Assembly (NCBI GenBank): GCA_937975735.1
Contig: CALJUI010000325.1
Location: 1-9,248, forward strand
Length of the DNA: 9,248 bases
Direction of reading: 5' to 3'
Source of the DNA: an uncultured Rubrivivax sp.
GTDB lineage: Bacteria > Pseudomonadota > Gammaproteobacteria > Burkholderiales > Burkholderiaceae_C
Under the pieces are notes generated by a model. The model searched no databases, had not been told where the DNA came from, and worked only from the letters and a program-made list of their open reading frames with translations. The position numbers were made by a program, and so were the translations under genes. This document shows, in pieces, positions 1 through 6,150 of this stretch (position 1 is the first letter of the stretch; the number at the start of each line of letters is the position of its first letter).

Positions 1-923
1 TCTCCGCCTCGGCCGAGCCGGTCTGGCCGACCGCCACACCGGTGACGATGGGCGTGCCGTTCCCGCCGGGCGGCAGCAGCGACGCGATCGCCCGCATGCT
101 CGGCCCGAAGCTGCAGGAGAAGCTCGGCGGCAACTTCATCGTCGACAACAAGCCCGGCGCCACCGGGTCGATCGGCGCGGGACTCGTCAAGCGCGCGGCG
201 CCCGACGGCTACACGCTGTTCGTGTCGTCGCTCGGCCCGTTCGTGATCGTGCCGCACCTGCTGAAGAACCTGACCTACGACCCGGGCAAGGACTTCGACC
301 TGCTGACCGTCGCGGTGCAGGCGCCCAACGTGCTGGTGGTGCCGGCCGCGTCGCCGCTGAAGTCGGTCGGCGACGTGGTCGCCAAGCTCAAGGCCGAGCC
401 CGGCCGCATGAGCTTCGCGTCGTCGGGCAACGGCTCGTCCGACCACCTGACCGCCGAGCTCTTCTGGCAGCAGACCGGCACCAGCGGCGTGCACGTGCCC
501 TACCGTGGCGGCGGCCCGGCGATGACCGACATCCTCGGCGGCCAGGTCGATGCGTCGTTCCAGAACATCAACGCCGTCGTCGGGCACGTGGCGGCGGGCA
601 AGCTGCGGGCGCTGGCGGTGACCAGCAAGCAGCGCTCCCCGCTGCTGCCGCAGGTCCCCTCGCTCGGAGAAGCGGGGGTCGGCGGCGTCGACGTCTACTC
701 CTGGCAGGCGGTGGCGGCACCCAAGGGCCTGCCGGCCGACGTCAAGTCGCGTCTGCACGGCGCCCTGGTCGCGGTGCTGAACGACCCCGCGGTCAAGCCC
801 AAGCTGAACGAGCTCGGCTTCGAGATCGTCGCCAACACGCCGGAGCAGTTCGCCGCCTACCAGGCGTCCGAGTTCGCCCGATGGAAGCAGTTGATCGAGT
901 CGCGCAGGATCACCGCGGATTGA
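1..923 (+). CDS. Bug/TctC-family periplasmic solute-binding protein (5' truncated)
   Basis: This is the 3' part of a tripartite tricarboxylate transporter (TTT) substrate-binding protein, a periplasmic receptor that captures carboxylates and usually delivers them to a TctAB membrane pair. The frame is open from nucleotide 3, and an internal GTG at 42 is not the real start. The first residues (SASAEPVWP) look like the end of a Sec signal peptide with cleavage after ASA, so only the start codon and most of the signal peptide are missing. Family hallmarks are FPPGGSSD (about nt 60-83), VDNKPGATGSIGA, SSGNGSSDHL and VPYRGGGPA, the usual ligand-contacting loops of Bug proteins. About 307 residues are visible, close to a full mature protein. 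No tctA or tctB gene is visible. It lies 75 nt before gudD, so an aldarate such as D-glucarate is a reasonable but unproven ligand. Family is confident; ligand is inferred. Confidence 0.93.
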   Translation, partial: SASAEPVWPTATPVTMGVPFPPGGSSDAIARMLGPKLQEKLGGNFIVDNKPGATGSIGAGLVKRAAPDGYTLFVSSLGPFVIVPHLLKNLTYDPGKDFDLLTVAVQAPNVLVVPAASPLKSVGDVVAKLKAEPGRMSFASSGNGSSDHLTAELFWQQTGTSGVHVPYRGGGPAMTDILGGQVDASFQNINAVVGHVAAGKLRALAVTSKQRSPLLPQVPSLGEAGVGGVDVYSWQAVAAPKGLPADVKSRLHGALVAVLNDPAVKPKLNELGFEIVANTPEQFAAYQASEFARWKQLIESRRITAD

Positions 924-981
924 ATTTCGCCCACCCCCGGAGCCGCCAGCGGACCGGCGAAGCCGGATCCGCGGCGGCCGC

Positions 982-1002
982 ATGACTCAGGAGGCACCGT
1001 GA
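982..1002 (+). other. Six-codon mini-ORF overlapping the gudD start
   Basis: An ATG at 982 opens a frame reading MTQEAP and ending at TGA 1000-1002, so its stop overlaps the gudD GTG start (999-1001) as GTGA. It has no Shine-Dalgarno of its own; the sequence before it is only a GC-rich run. It contains the gudD ribosome-binding site. It may be chance, or it may be a tiny coupling ORF. Nothing in the sequence shows that it is translated. Confidence 0.15.
989..994 (+). promoter_or_regulatory. Ribosome-binding site of gudD
   Basis: AGGAGG is a perfect Shine-Dalgarno core lying 4 nt before the GTG at 999. It decides the start of the dehydratase: the encoded N-terminus (MSSSSSPVVTALRAIPVAG) then aligns with the usual start of GudD proteins, and no other start in this frame has a comparable site. 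Confidence 0.8.
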
Positions 1003-2333
1003 GCAGCTCTTCGTCCCCGGTCGTCACCGCGCTGCGCGCGATCCCGGTCGCGGGCCGTGACAGCATGCTGCTGAACCTGTCCGGCGCGCACGGCCCGTTC
1101 TTCACGCGCAACCTGCTGGTCCTGACCGACAGCGCCGGCCGCACCGGCGTCGGCGAGGTGCCTGGCGGCGAGAAGATCCGCCAGACGCTGGAGGATGCCG
1201 CCGGGCTGGTCGTCGGCCAGCCGATCGGCGCCCACCAGCGACTGTTGCATGCGGTGCAGCAGCGCTTCGCCGACCGCGACGCCGGCGGCCGCGGACTGCA
1301 GACCTTCGACCTGCGCACGACGATCCACGCCGTCACCGCGATCGAGTCGGCCCTGCTGGACCTGCTCGGCCAGCACCTCGGCGTGCCCGTGGCCGCATTG
1401 CTCGGCGAGGGCCAGCAGCGCGAATCGGTCGAGATGCTCGGCTACCTGTTCTTCGTCGGCGACAAGGGCAAGACCGACCTGCCGTACGCGAGCGAGCCCG
1501 ACGCCGACAACGCCTGGTTCCGCCTCCGCCACGAGGAGGCCATGACGCCCGAGCGGATCGTGCGCCTGGCCGAGGCGGCGCGCGAGCGCTATGGCTTCGA
1601 CGACTTCAAGCTCAAGGGCGGCGTGCTGCGCGGCGACGACGAGGTCGATGCGGTGACCGCGCTGCACGAGCGATTCCCGCAGGCCCGCGTCACGCTGGAT
1701 CCGAACGGCGGCTGGCTGCTGAAGGACGCCATCCGGCTCGGCCGGCGCATGCACGGCATCGTCGCCTACGCCGAGGACCCCTGCGGCGCCGAGGACGGCT
1801 TCTCCGGCCGCGAGGTGATGGCCGAGTTCCGCCGCGCGACCGGCCTGCCGACGGCGACCAACATGGTCGCCACCGACTGGCGCCAGCTGAGCCACGCGCT
1901 CGCGCTGCAATCGGTCGACATCCCGCTCGCCGACCCGCATTTCTGGACCATGGCCGGCTCGGTGCGCGTGGCGCAGACCTGCCGCGACTGGGGCCTGACC
2001 TGGGGGTCGCACAGCAACAACCACTTCGACATCTCGCTGGCGATGTTCACCCACGTCGGCGCCGCCGCGCCGGGCCGGGCCACCGCGATCGACACGCACT
2101 GGATCTGGCAGGACGGCCAGCGCCTGACCAAGGCGCCGCTGCAGATCGTGGGTGGTCACGTGCGGGTGCCGGACCGGCCCGGCCTGGGCGTCGAACTCGA
2201 CATGGCCGAGGTCGACAAGGCCCATCGGCTGTACAAACGGCATGGACTGGGCGCCCGCGACGACGCGATCGCGATGCAGCACCTGATCCCGAACTGGATC
2301 TTCGACCCCAAGCGTCCGTGTATGGTGCGCTGA
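999..2333 (+). CDS. gudD: D-glucarate dehydratase
   Basis: Cytoplasmic enolase-superfamily enzyme that dehydrates D-glucarate (and often L-idarate) to 5-dehydro-4-deoxy-D-glucarate. At 444 aa it is almost the same length as E. coli GudD (446 aa as I recall it), and the match is recognisable end to end, including the C-terminus KRPCMVR. Conserved stretches include the N-terminal capping domain with ADRDAGGRGLQTFDLRTTIH (about 91-110). The catalytic barrel carries the K-x-K motif FKLKGG with K204 and K206, the Mg2+ ligand D234 in TLDPNGGW, E259/E265 in AEDPCGAEDGF, N288 in TATNM, and the catalytic base H338 in WGSHSNNHFDIS. All known catalytic and metal-binding positions are present, so the enzyme should be active. 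The GTG start is chosen from an AGGAGG 4 nt upstream. The next gene, the aldolase acting on its product, starts 15 nt after the stop. Confidence 0.97.
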   Translation: MSSSSSPVVTALRAIPVAGRDSMLLNLSGAHGPFFTRNLLVLTDSAGRTGVGEVPGGEKIRQTLEDAAGLVVGQPIGAHQRLLHAVQQRFADRDAGGRGLQTFDLRTTIHAVTAIESALLDLLGQHLGVPVAALLGEGQQRESVEMLGYLFFVGDKGKTDLPYASEPDADNAWFRLRHEEAMTPERIVRLAEAARERYGFDDFKLKGGVLRGDDEVDAVTALHERFPQARVTLDPNGGWLLKDAIRLGRRMHGIVAYAEDPCGAEDGFSGREVMAEFRRATGLPTATNMVATDWRQLSHALALQSVDIPLADPHFWTMAGSVRVAQTCRDWGLTWGSHSNNHFDISLAMFTHVGAAAPGRATAIDTHWIWQDGQRLTKAPLQIVGGHVRVPDRPGLGVELDMAEVDKAHRLYKRHGLGARDDAIAMQHLIPNWIFDPKRPCMVR

Positions 2334-2348
2334 ATCTGGAGCTAGCCG

Positions 2349-3137
2349 ATGAAAGAGAACCGACTGCGCACCCTGTGGAAGGCCGACCGGACCGCGGTCA
2401 ACGGCTGGCTGGCGGTGCCGAACGCCTTCAGCGCCGAGGTCATGGCGCACCAGGGCTGGGACACCCTGACGATCGACCTTCAGCATGGCGTGATCGACTA
2501 CCAGGCGATGGTGGGCATGCTGCAGGCGATCGGCACCACGCCGACCGTGCCGATCGTGCGCGTGCCCTGGCTCGAGCCGGGCATCCTGATGAAGGCGCTG
2601 GACGCCGGTGCCTACGGGGTGATCTGCCCCATGGTCAACACGCGCGAGGACGCGCAGCGCCTGGTCGCCTACACGAGCTACGCCCCGCGCGGCACGCGCA
2701 GCTTCGGCCCGGTGCGCGCGCTGATGGTCGGCGGCGCCGACTACCCGCAGCACGCCAATCACACGATCGTGCGCTTCGCGATGATCGAGACCGCGCAGGC
2801 GCTCGACAACCTCGACGACATCCTGTCGGTCGAAGGGCTGGACGCGATCTACATCGGGCCGTCCGACCTGTCGCTGTCGCTGGGCTGCCGGCCGGTGTTC
2901 GACGACGTCGACCCGAAGGCCGCCGAGGCGATCGCGCACATCCTGGCGCGGGCAAAGGCGCACGGGCTGCAGGCCGGCATCCACAACGGCGTGCCCAGCG
3001 GCGCGCTGGCCCGCTCGGCGATGGGATTCCGCTTCGTGACGGTGAGTTCGGACGCGCGGCTGCTGGCCGCGGGCTCGCAACAGATCCTGGCCGAGATGCG
3101 CAAGGCGCCCGGCGTCGGCAGCCCGAGCGGCTATTGA
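2349..3137 (+). CDS. HpcH/HpaI-family class II aldolase, probable 5-keto-4-deoxy-D-glucarate aldolase
   Basis: Metal-dependent pyruvate aldolase of the HpcH/HpaI (GarL, RhmA) family, 262 aa. From its position it probably cleaves 5-dehydro-4-deoxy-D-glucarate to pyruvate and tartronate semialdehyde, the step done by GarL in E. coli. Visible family positions are W20, D43 and H46 in IDLQHG (catalytic dyad), R71 in RVPW (binds pyruvate), the metal ligands E147 (MIETAQ) and D173 (IYIGPSDLS), and G90-P94 (GVICP). GarL and HpaI carry DGEH where this protein has DLQH (Q45), and a loop near 121-139 differs from GarL, so it belongs to another branch of the family. A GGAG (2338-2341) lies 7 nt before the ATG. 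It sits between gudD and the reductase gene, with gaps of 15 and 27 nt. Family is confident; the exact substrate rests on context, and another 2-oxo-acid aldol is possible. Confidence 0.88.
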   Translation: MKENRLRTLWKADRTAVNGWLAVPNAFSAEVMAHQGWDTLTIDLQHGVIDYQAMVGMLQAIGTTPTVPIVRVPWLEPGILMKALDAGAYGVICPMVNTREDAQRLVAYTSYAPRGTRSFGPVRALMVGGADYPQHANHTIVRFAMIETAQALDNLDDILSVEGLDAIYIGPSDLSLSLGCRPVFDDVDPKAAEAIAHILARAKAHGLQAGIHNGVPSGALARSAMGFRFVTVSSDARLLAAGSQQILAEMRKAPGVGSPSGY

Positions 3138-3164
3138 TCGAGGGTCAATCTGGGAGGACGCAGC

Positions 3165-4055
3165 ATGAAGATCGGATTCATCGGCCTGGGCATCATGGGG
3201 GCGCCGATGGCGACGCACCTGCTGAAGGCCGGCCACGAGGTGCACGTGCACACCCGCTCGGCGGTCCCGGCCGCGGTGGCCGAGGCCGGGGCCAGGCGCT
3301 GTGCGAGCGGCCGGGCCGTCGCCGGGCAGGCCGACATCGTGATCACGATGGTGCCCGACACCCCTGACGTCGAGGCCGTGCTGTTCGGCGAGCACGGCGT
3401 CGCGGCCGGGCTGTCCAAGGGCAAGGTGGTCGTCGACATGTCGTCGATCTCGCCGGTGGCGACGCGGGACTTCGCGCGGCGCATCAATCAGCTCGGGTGC
3501 GACTACCTCGACGCGCCGGTCTCCGGCGGCGAGGTCGGCGCGAAGAACGCGACGCTGTCGATCATGGTCGGCGGCGACGAAGCCGTGTTCGAGCGGGTCA
3601 AGCCGGTCTTCGAGGCGATGGGCAAGAACATCACCCTCGTCGGCGGCAACGGCGCCGGCCAGACCTGCAAGGTGGCGAACCAGATCGTCGTCGCGCTGAC
3701 CATCGAGGCGGTCGCCGAAGGCCTGCTGTTCGCGGCCAAGGCCGGCGCCGACCCGGCCAAGGTGCGCCAGGCGCTGATGGGCGGGCTGGCCACCTCCCGC
3801 ATCCTGGAGGTCCACGGCGAACGCATGGTCAAGCGGACCTTCGACCCGGGCTTCCGCATCGAGCTGCACCAGAAGGACCTGAACCTGGCGCTGTCGAGCG
3901 CGCGCGCGCTCGGCCTGTCGCTGCCCAACACCGCCACCGCGCAGGAACTCTTCAACGCCTGCAGCGCGCACGGCGGCCAGGCCTGGGACCACTCGGCGAT
4001 GGTGCGCGCGCTGGAGAAGATGGCCAACTTCGAGATCGGCCAGAAGGCCGGGTAG
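3165..4055 (+). CDS. garR: 2-hydroxy-3-oxopropionate (tartronate semialdehyde) reductase
   Basis: Beta-hydroxyacid dehydrogenase, 296 aa, reducing tartronate semialdehyde to D-glycerate with NAD(P)H in the cytoplasm. The N-terminal Rossmann fold begins MKIGFIGLGIMGAPMA with the G-x-G-x-x-G nucleotide loop at residues 7-12. R31 (HTRS), after the second strand, is suggestive of NADPH preference. The substrate-binding signature DAPVSGGEVGA occupies 116-126, the catalytic lysine is K169 in GQTCKVANQ, and a second conserved lysine is K237 in HQKDLNLA. Length and motifs match GarR/GlxR; 3-hydroxyisobutyrate dehydrogenase is the main alternative from sequence alone, but the neighbouring glucarate enzymes favour GarR. 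A strong Shine-Dalgarno, GGGAGG (3152-3157), lies 7 nt before the ATG. The kinase for its product starts 2 nt after its stop. Confidence 0.93.
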   Translation: MKIGFIGLGIMGAPMATHLLKAGHEVHVHTRSAVPAAVAEAGARRCASGRAVAGQADIVITMVPDTPDVEAVLFGEHGVAAGLSKGKVVVDMSSISPVATRDFARRINQLGCDYLDAPVSGGEVGAKNATLSIMVGGDEAVFERVKPVFEAMGKNITLVGGNGAGQTCKVANQIVVALTIEAVAEGLLFAAKAGADPAKVRQALMGGLATSRILEVHGERMVKRTFDPGFRIELHQKDLNLALSSARALGLSLPNTATAQELFNACSAHGGQAWDHSAMVRALEKMANFEIGQKAG

Positions 4056-4057
4056 GC

Positions 4058-5317
4058 ATGGATCCGCGCCGACTGCTCCGGGACATGTTCGACGCCGCGG
4101 TGGCTTCGGCCCAGCCGGCCCGCGTGATCCCGGCCCAGCTGCCCGCCCCCCCGAAAGGCCGGCTGCTCGTGATCGGTGCCGGCAAGGCCTCGGCGGCGAT
4201 GGCGCGCGCGGTGGAGGACCATTGGCGTGGCCCGCTCGAAGGCTTCGTGATCACCCGCTACGGTTACGCGGTGCCCTGCGAGCGCATCCGGATCGTCGAG
4301 GCCGCGCACCCGGTGCCCGATGCCGCCGGGCTGGCCGCTGCGCAGGCGCTGATGCAGCGCGTGCAGGGCCTGTCGGCCGACGACCTGGTGCTGTGCCTGA
4401 TCTCCGGCGGCGGCTCGGCGCTGATGCCGCTGCCGATCGACGGCCTGACGCTCGAGCACAAGCAGGCGGTCAACCGCGCGTTGCTGGCCAGCGGCGCGAC
4501 GATCGGCGAGATGAACACCGTGCGTCGGCACCTCTCGGCGATCAAGGGCGGCCGGCTGGCGGCGGCCTGCCACCCGGCCAGGGTGCTCACGCTGCTGATC
4601 TCCGACGTGCCCGGCGACCTGCCCGTCGACATCGCCTCCGGCCCCACCGCGCCCGATCCGACGACCTGCGCCGACGCGCTCGACATCGTGCGGCGCTACG
4701 GCATCGAGCTGCCGGCGCCGGTGCGCGAGGTGCTGGACAGCGCCCGCGGCGAGTCGGTCAAGCCCGGCGACCCGCGGCTGGCGCGCAGCGAACTGCGCCT
4801 GATCGCGACGCCGCAGTTGGCGCTGGAGGCGGCGGCCCAGGTGGCGCGCGACGCCGGCGTCACGCCGGTGATCCTCGGGGACGCGATCGAGGGCGAGGCG
4901 AAGGACGTCGGCAAGGTGCTGGCCGGCATCGCGCTGCAGGTCGCGCGCCAGCGCCAGCCGGTGAAGCCGCCCTGCGTGCTGCTGTCGGGCGGCGAGACGA
5001 CGGTGACGGTGCGCGGGGGCGGCCGCGGCGGACGCAACGTCGAGTGCCTGCTGTCGCTGGCGGTGGCGCTGAACGGGCAGCCGAAGGTCCATGCGCTGAT
5101 GGGCGACACCGACGGCGTCGACGGCCAGGAGGAGATCGCCGGCGCGATCGCCGCGCCGGACACGCTGGCGCGGGCCTGGACCCGGGGGCTTCGGCCGCGC
5201 GCCCATCTGGCCGACAACGACGGCCACGGCTTCTTCGAGGCGCTCGGCGACCAGGTGGTCACGGGTCCGACTCTGACCAACGTCAACGATTTCCGCGCGA
5301 TCGTGATCGAAGCCTGA
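4058..5317 (+). CDS. ttuD: Glycerate 2-kinase, MOFRL (TtuD) type
   Basis: Phosphorylates D-glycerate with ATP; characterised MOFRL-type kinases form 2-phosphoglycerate, which enters glycolysis. The 419-aa protein has the DUF4147 N-terminal domain with VIGAGKAS (K43, the expected catalytic lysine), then LISGGGSALMPLP (114-126), NTVRRHLSAIKGG (153-165) and SDVPGDLPVDIASGPT (182-197). The C-terminal MOFRL domain has LLSGGETTVTVRG (308-320), GGRGGRNVE (321-329, active-site arginine region), GDTDGVDG (349-356) and DNDGHGFF (386-393). The frame is open for 561 nt upstream inside garR, but ATG 4058, 2 nt after the garR stop, gives the family-typical N-terminus; translation is probably coupled to garR. 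Homologues are often labelled hydroxypyruvate reductase from the old TtuD naming, but the motifs are those of a kinase. It is unrelated to E. coli GarK. Confidence 0.92.
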   Translation: MDPRRLLRDMFDAAVASAQPARVIPAQLPAPPKGRLLVIGAGKASAAMARAVEDHWRGPLEGFVITRYGYAVPCERIRIVEAAHPVPDAAGLAAAQALMQRVQGLSADDLVLCLISGGGSALMPLPIDGLTLEHKQAVNRALLASGATIGEMNTVRRHLSAIKGGRLAAACHPARVLTLLISDVPGDLPVDIASGPTAPDPTTCADALDIVRRYGIELPAPVREVLDSARGESVKPGDPRLARSELRLIATPQLALEAAAQVARDAGVTPVILGDAIEGEAKDVGKVLAGIALQVARQRQPVKPPCVLLSGGETTVTVRGGGRGGRNVECLLSLAVALNGQPKVHALMGDTDGVDGQEEIAGAIAAPDTLARAWTRGLRPRAHLADNDGHGFFEALGDQVVTGPTLTNVNDFRAIVIEA

Positions 5318-5330
5318 GCGCGCGCGCCGC

Positions 5331-5350
5331 GCCGGCCGCCGAGGGCCGGC
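5331..5350 (+). terminator. GC-rich hairpin after the glycerate kinase gene
   Basis: GCCGGCC (5331-5337) pairs with GGCCGGC (5344-5350) around a 6-nt loop, starting 13 nt after the kinase stop codon. The stem is 7 perfect G:C pairs, but no U-tract follows (only TTGAT), so intrinsic termination would be weak. It may instead protect the 3' end or mark the operon boundary. Confidence 0.35.
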
Positions 5351-5354
5351 AGCG

Positions 5355-5368
5355 TTGATCTATCGCAA
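5355..5368 (+). promoter_or_regulatory. FNR/ANR-like box upstream of the Crp/Fnr gene
   Basis: TTGAT-CTAT-CGCAA has a perfect left half of the FNR/ANR consensus (TTGAT-N4-ATCAA) and 3 of 5 matches in the right half. It lies 59 nt before the preferred ATG of the regulator gene, whose recognition helix is of the FNR kind, so autoregulation is plausible. A 14-bp degenerate site can arise by chance, and no convincing -10 element is visible beside it. Confidence 0.35.
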
Positions 5369-5375
5369 GGCACGC

Positions 5376-5391
5376 GGCGCGGGGCCGCGCC
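5376..5391. repeat. GC-rich inverted repeat in the regulator leader
   Basis: GGCGCGG (5376-5382) and CCGCGCC (5385-5391) are perfect inverted repeats separated by GG. As RNA this would open to about 6 pairs with a 4-nt loop. It lies between the FNR-like box and the regulator start and could be an untranslated-leader hairpin. Confidence 0.35.
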
Positions 5392-5394
5392 ACA

Positions 5395-5405
5395 GTGGGC
5401 CCCAC
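5395..5405. repeat. Short palindrome GTGGG-C-CCCAC
   Basis: Five-bp perfect arms around one central base, 23 nt before the preferred ATG of the regulator. Its first three bases are also a possible GTG start. It could be an operator half-site pair, but in DNA of this composition it may be chance. Confidence 0.2.
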
Positions 5406-5427
5406 ATTGGCCCCGCCGACCGCGACG

Positions 5428-6150
5428 ATGTCCACCACCACCTCCGTTCCGCCCGTGGCCCGAAGCAAGGGCAGCTTCGGTGACCGGCCGGCCGTGCGAC
5501 TGCCCTGGCCGGCGTTGTTCGGCCCGATCCCGCTGGCCGACGCGCAGTGGCTGGACGGGCAGGTCGGCGAACGGTCGGTGCGCGAGCACGAGACGGTCTA
5601 CCGACGCGGCGAAGCGGCCACCGGCGTGGTGATGCTGCTGGAGGGTCAGGTCGTGATCGGCCATGCCGAGGCCGGCCAGGCCATGAAGGCCGAGCGCGTG
5701 CTGCACGGCCCGCCCTGGCTCGACCTGTCGTCCGCGTGGTGCCATGGGCAGTTCGTCGGCGACGCCGTCGCGCAGTCGGCGTCGGTGGTCGCGACCCTGC
5801 CGTTGGCGGCGCTTCGCTCGGTGCTCGGCCAGCGACCGGCGCTCGCGCTGCGCTTCGTCGACGTGGTCGTGCACGAGGTCTGCCGGCTCGGCGCCCAGAC
5901 CCACGAATTGATGCACAAGGACGCACCGGCCCGCCTGGCGGCCTGGCTGCAGCGTCAGATCGACGGCAGCGCGCAGGCCGTGCTGCGGCTGGCCGAGCGC
6001 AAGCGCGACATCGCCTCGCAGCTCGGCATGACGCCGGAGACGCTGTCGAGGCTGATGCGCAGCCTGTCCGAGCAGGGCCTGATCAGCGTCGACGGCTACA
6101 CCGTGCGCGTGCTCGATCCGCGCGGCCTGCGGCGTCTGGCCGGCACGTAG
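5428..6150 (+). CDS. Crp/Fnr-family transcriptional regulator
   Basis: DNA-binding regulator of 240 aa: an N-terminal cyclic-nucleotide-binding-like beta-roll (about 35-130), a dimerisation helix (about 133-165) and a C-terminal winged helix-turn-helix (about 185-232). The recognition helix in QLGMTPETLSRLMRSL carries E204, S207 and R208, the spacing used by E. coli FNR (E209, S212, R213) to read TTGAT half-sites; the arginine that CRP has just before the glutamate is proline here. The only cysteines are C104 and C152, so the N-terminal cysteine set that binds the FNR 4Fe-4S cluster is absent. The CRP phosphate-binding cassette for cAMP is also not recognisable. Its signal is unknown. The start is uncertain: ATG 5428 is preferred, GTG 5395 would add 11 residues, and neither has a clear Shine-Dalgarno. 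Its targets could be itself, the TRAP genes or the glucarate operon. Confidence 0.88.
   Translation: MSTTTSVPPVARSKGSFGDRPAVRLPWPALFGPIPLADAQWLDGQVGERSVREHETVYRRGEAATGVVMLLEGQVVIGHAEAGQAMKAERVLHGPPWLDLSSAWCHGQFVGDAVAQSASVVATLPLAALRSVLGQRPALALRFVDVVVHEVCRLGAQTHELMHKDAPARLAAWLQRQIDGSAQAVLRLAERKRDIASQLGMTPETLSRLMRSLSEQGLISVDGYTVRVLDPRGLRRLAGT

Noticed and set aside
913..974. 8-bp inverted repeat CCGCGGAT / ATCCGCGG flanking the gap before gudD
   Set aside because: The arms are 46 nt apart and GC-rich, one arm lies inside the Bug coding sequence, and there is no U-tract; chance is the simplest explanation.
2318..3367. Plus-strand frame of about 350 codons overlapping the aldolase gene
   Set aside because: Out-of-frame shadow of the aldolase and the start of garR; Arg/Ala/Gly-rich with no recognisable motif.
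987..3992. Antisense open frame of about 1000 codons across gudD, the aldolase and garR
   Set aside because: It mirrors three well-supported enzymes. Long antisense frames are expected when third positions are nearly all G/C. Its translation is Arg/Ala/His/Asp-rich low-complexity with no domain.
3497..4057. In-frame upstream extension of the kinase gene inside garR
   Set aside because: The extension would be a 187-codon Arg/Gly-rich stretch overlapping the conserved garR frame. The kinase family begins at the residues encoded from ATG 4058.
3503..5227. Antisense open frame of about 570 codons across garR and the kinase gene
   Set aside because: Same codon-bias artefact; the opposite strand carries full catalytic motifs of two known families.
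4222..5358. Plus-strand frame of about 378 codons inside the kinase gene
   Set aside because: Out-of-frame shadow; composition is Arg/Ala/Gly-rich and the real frame holds the kinase motifs.
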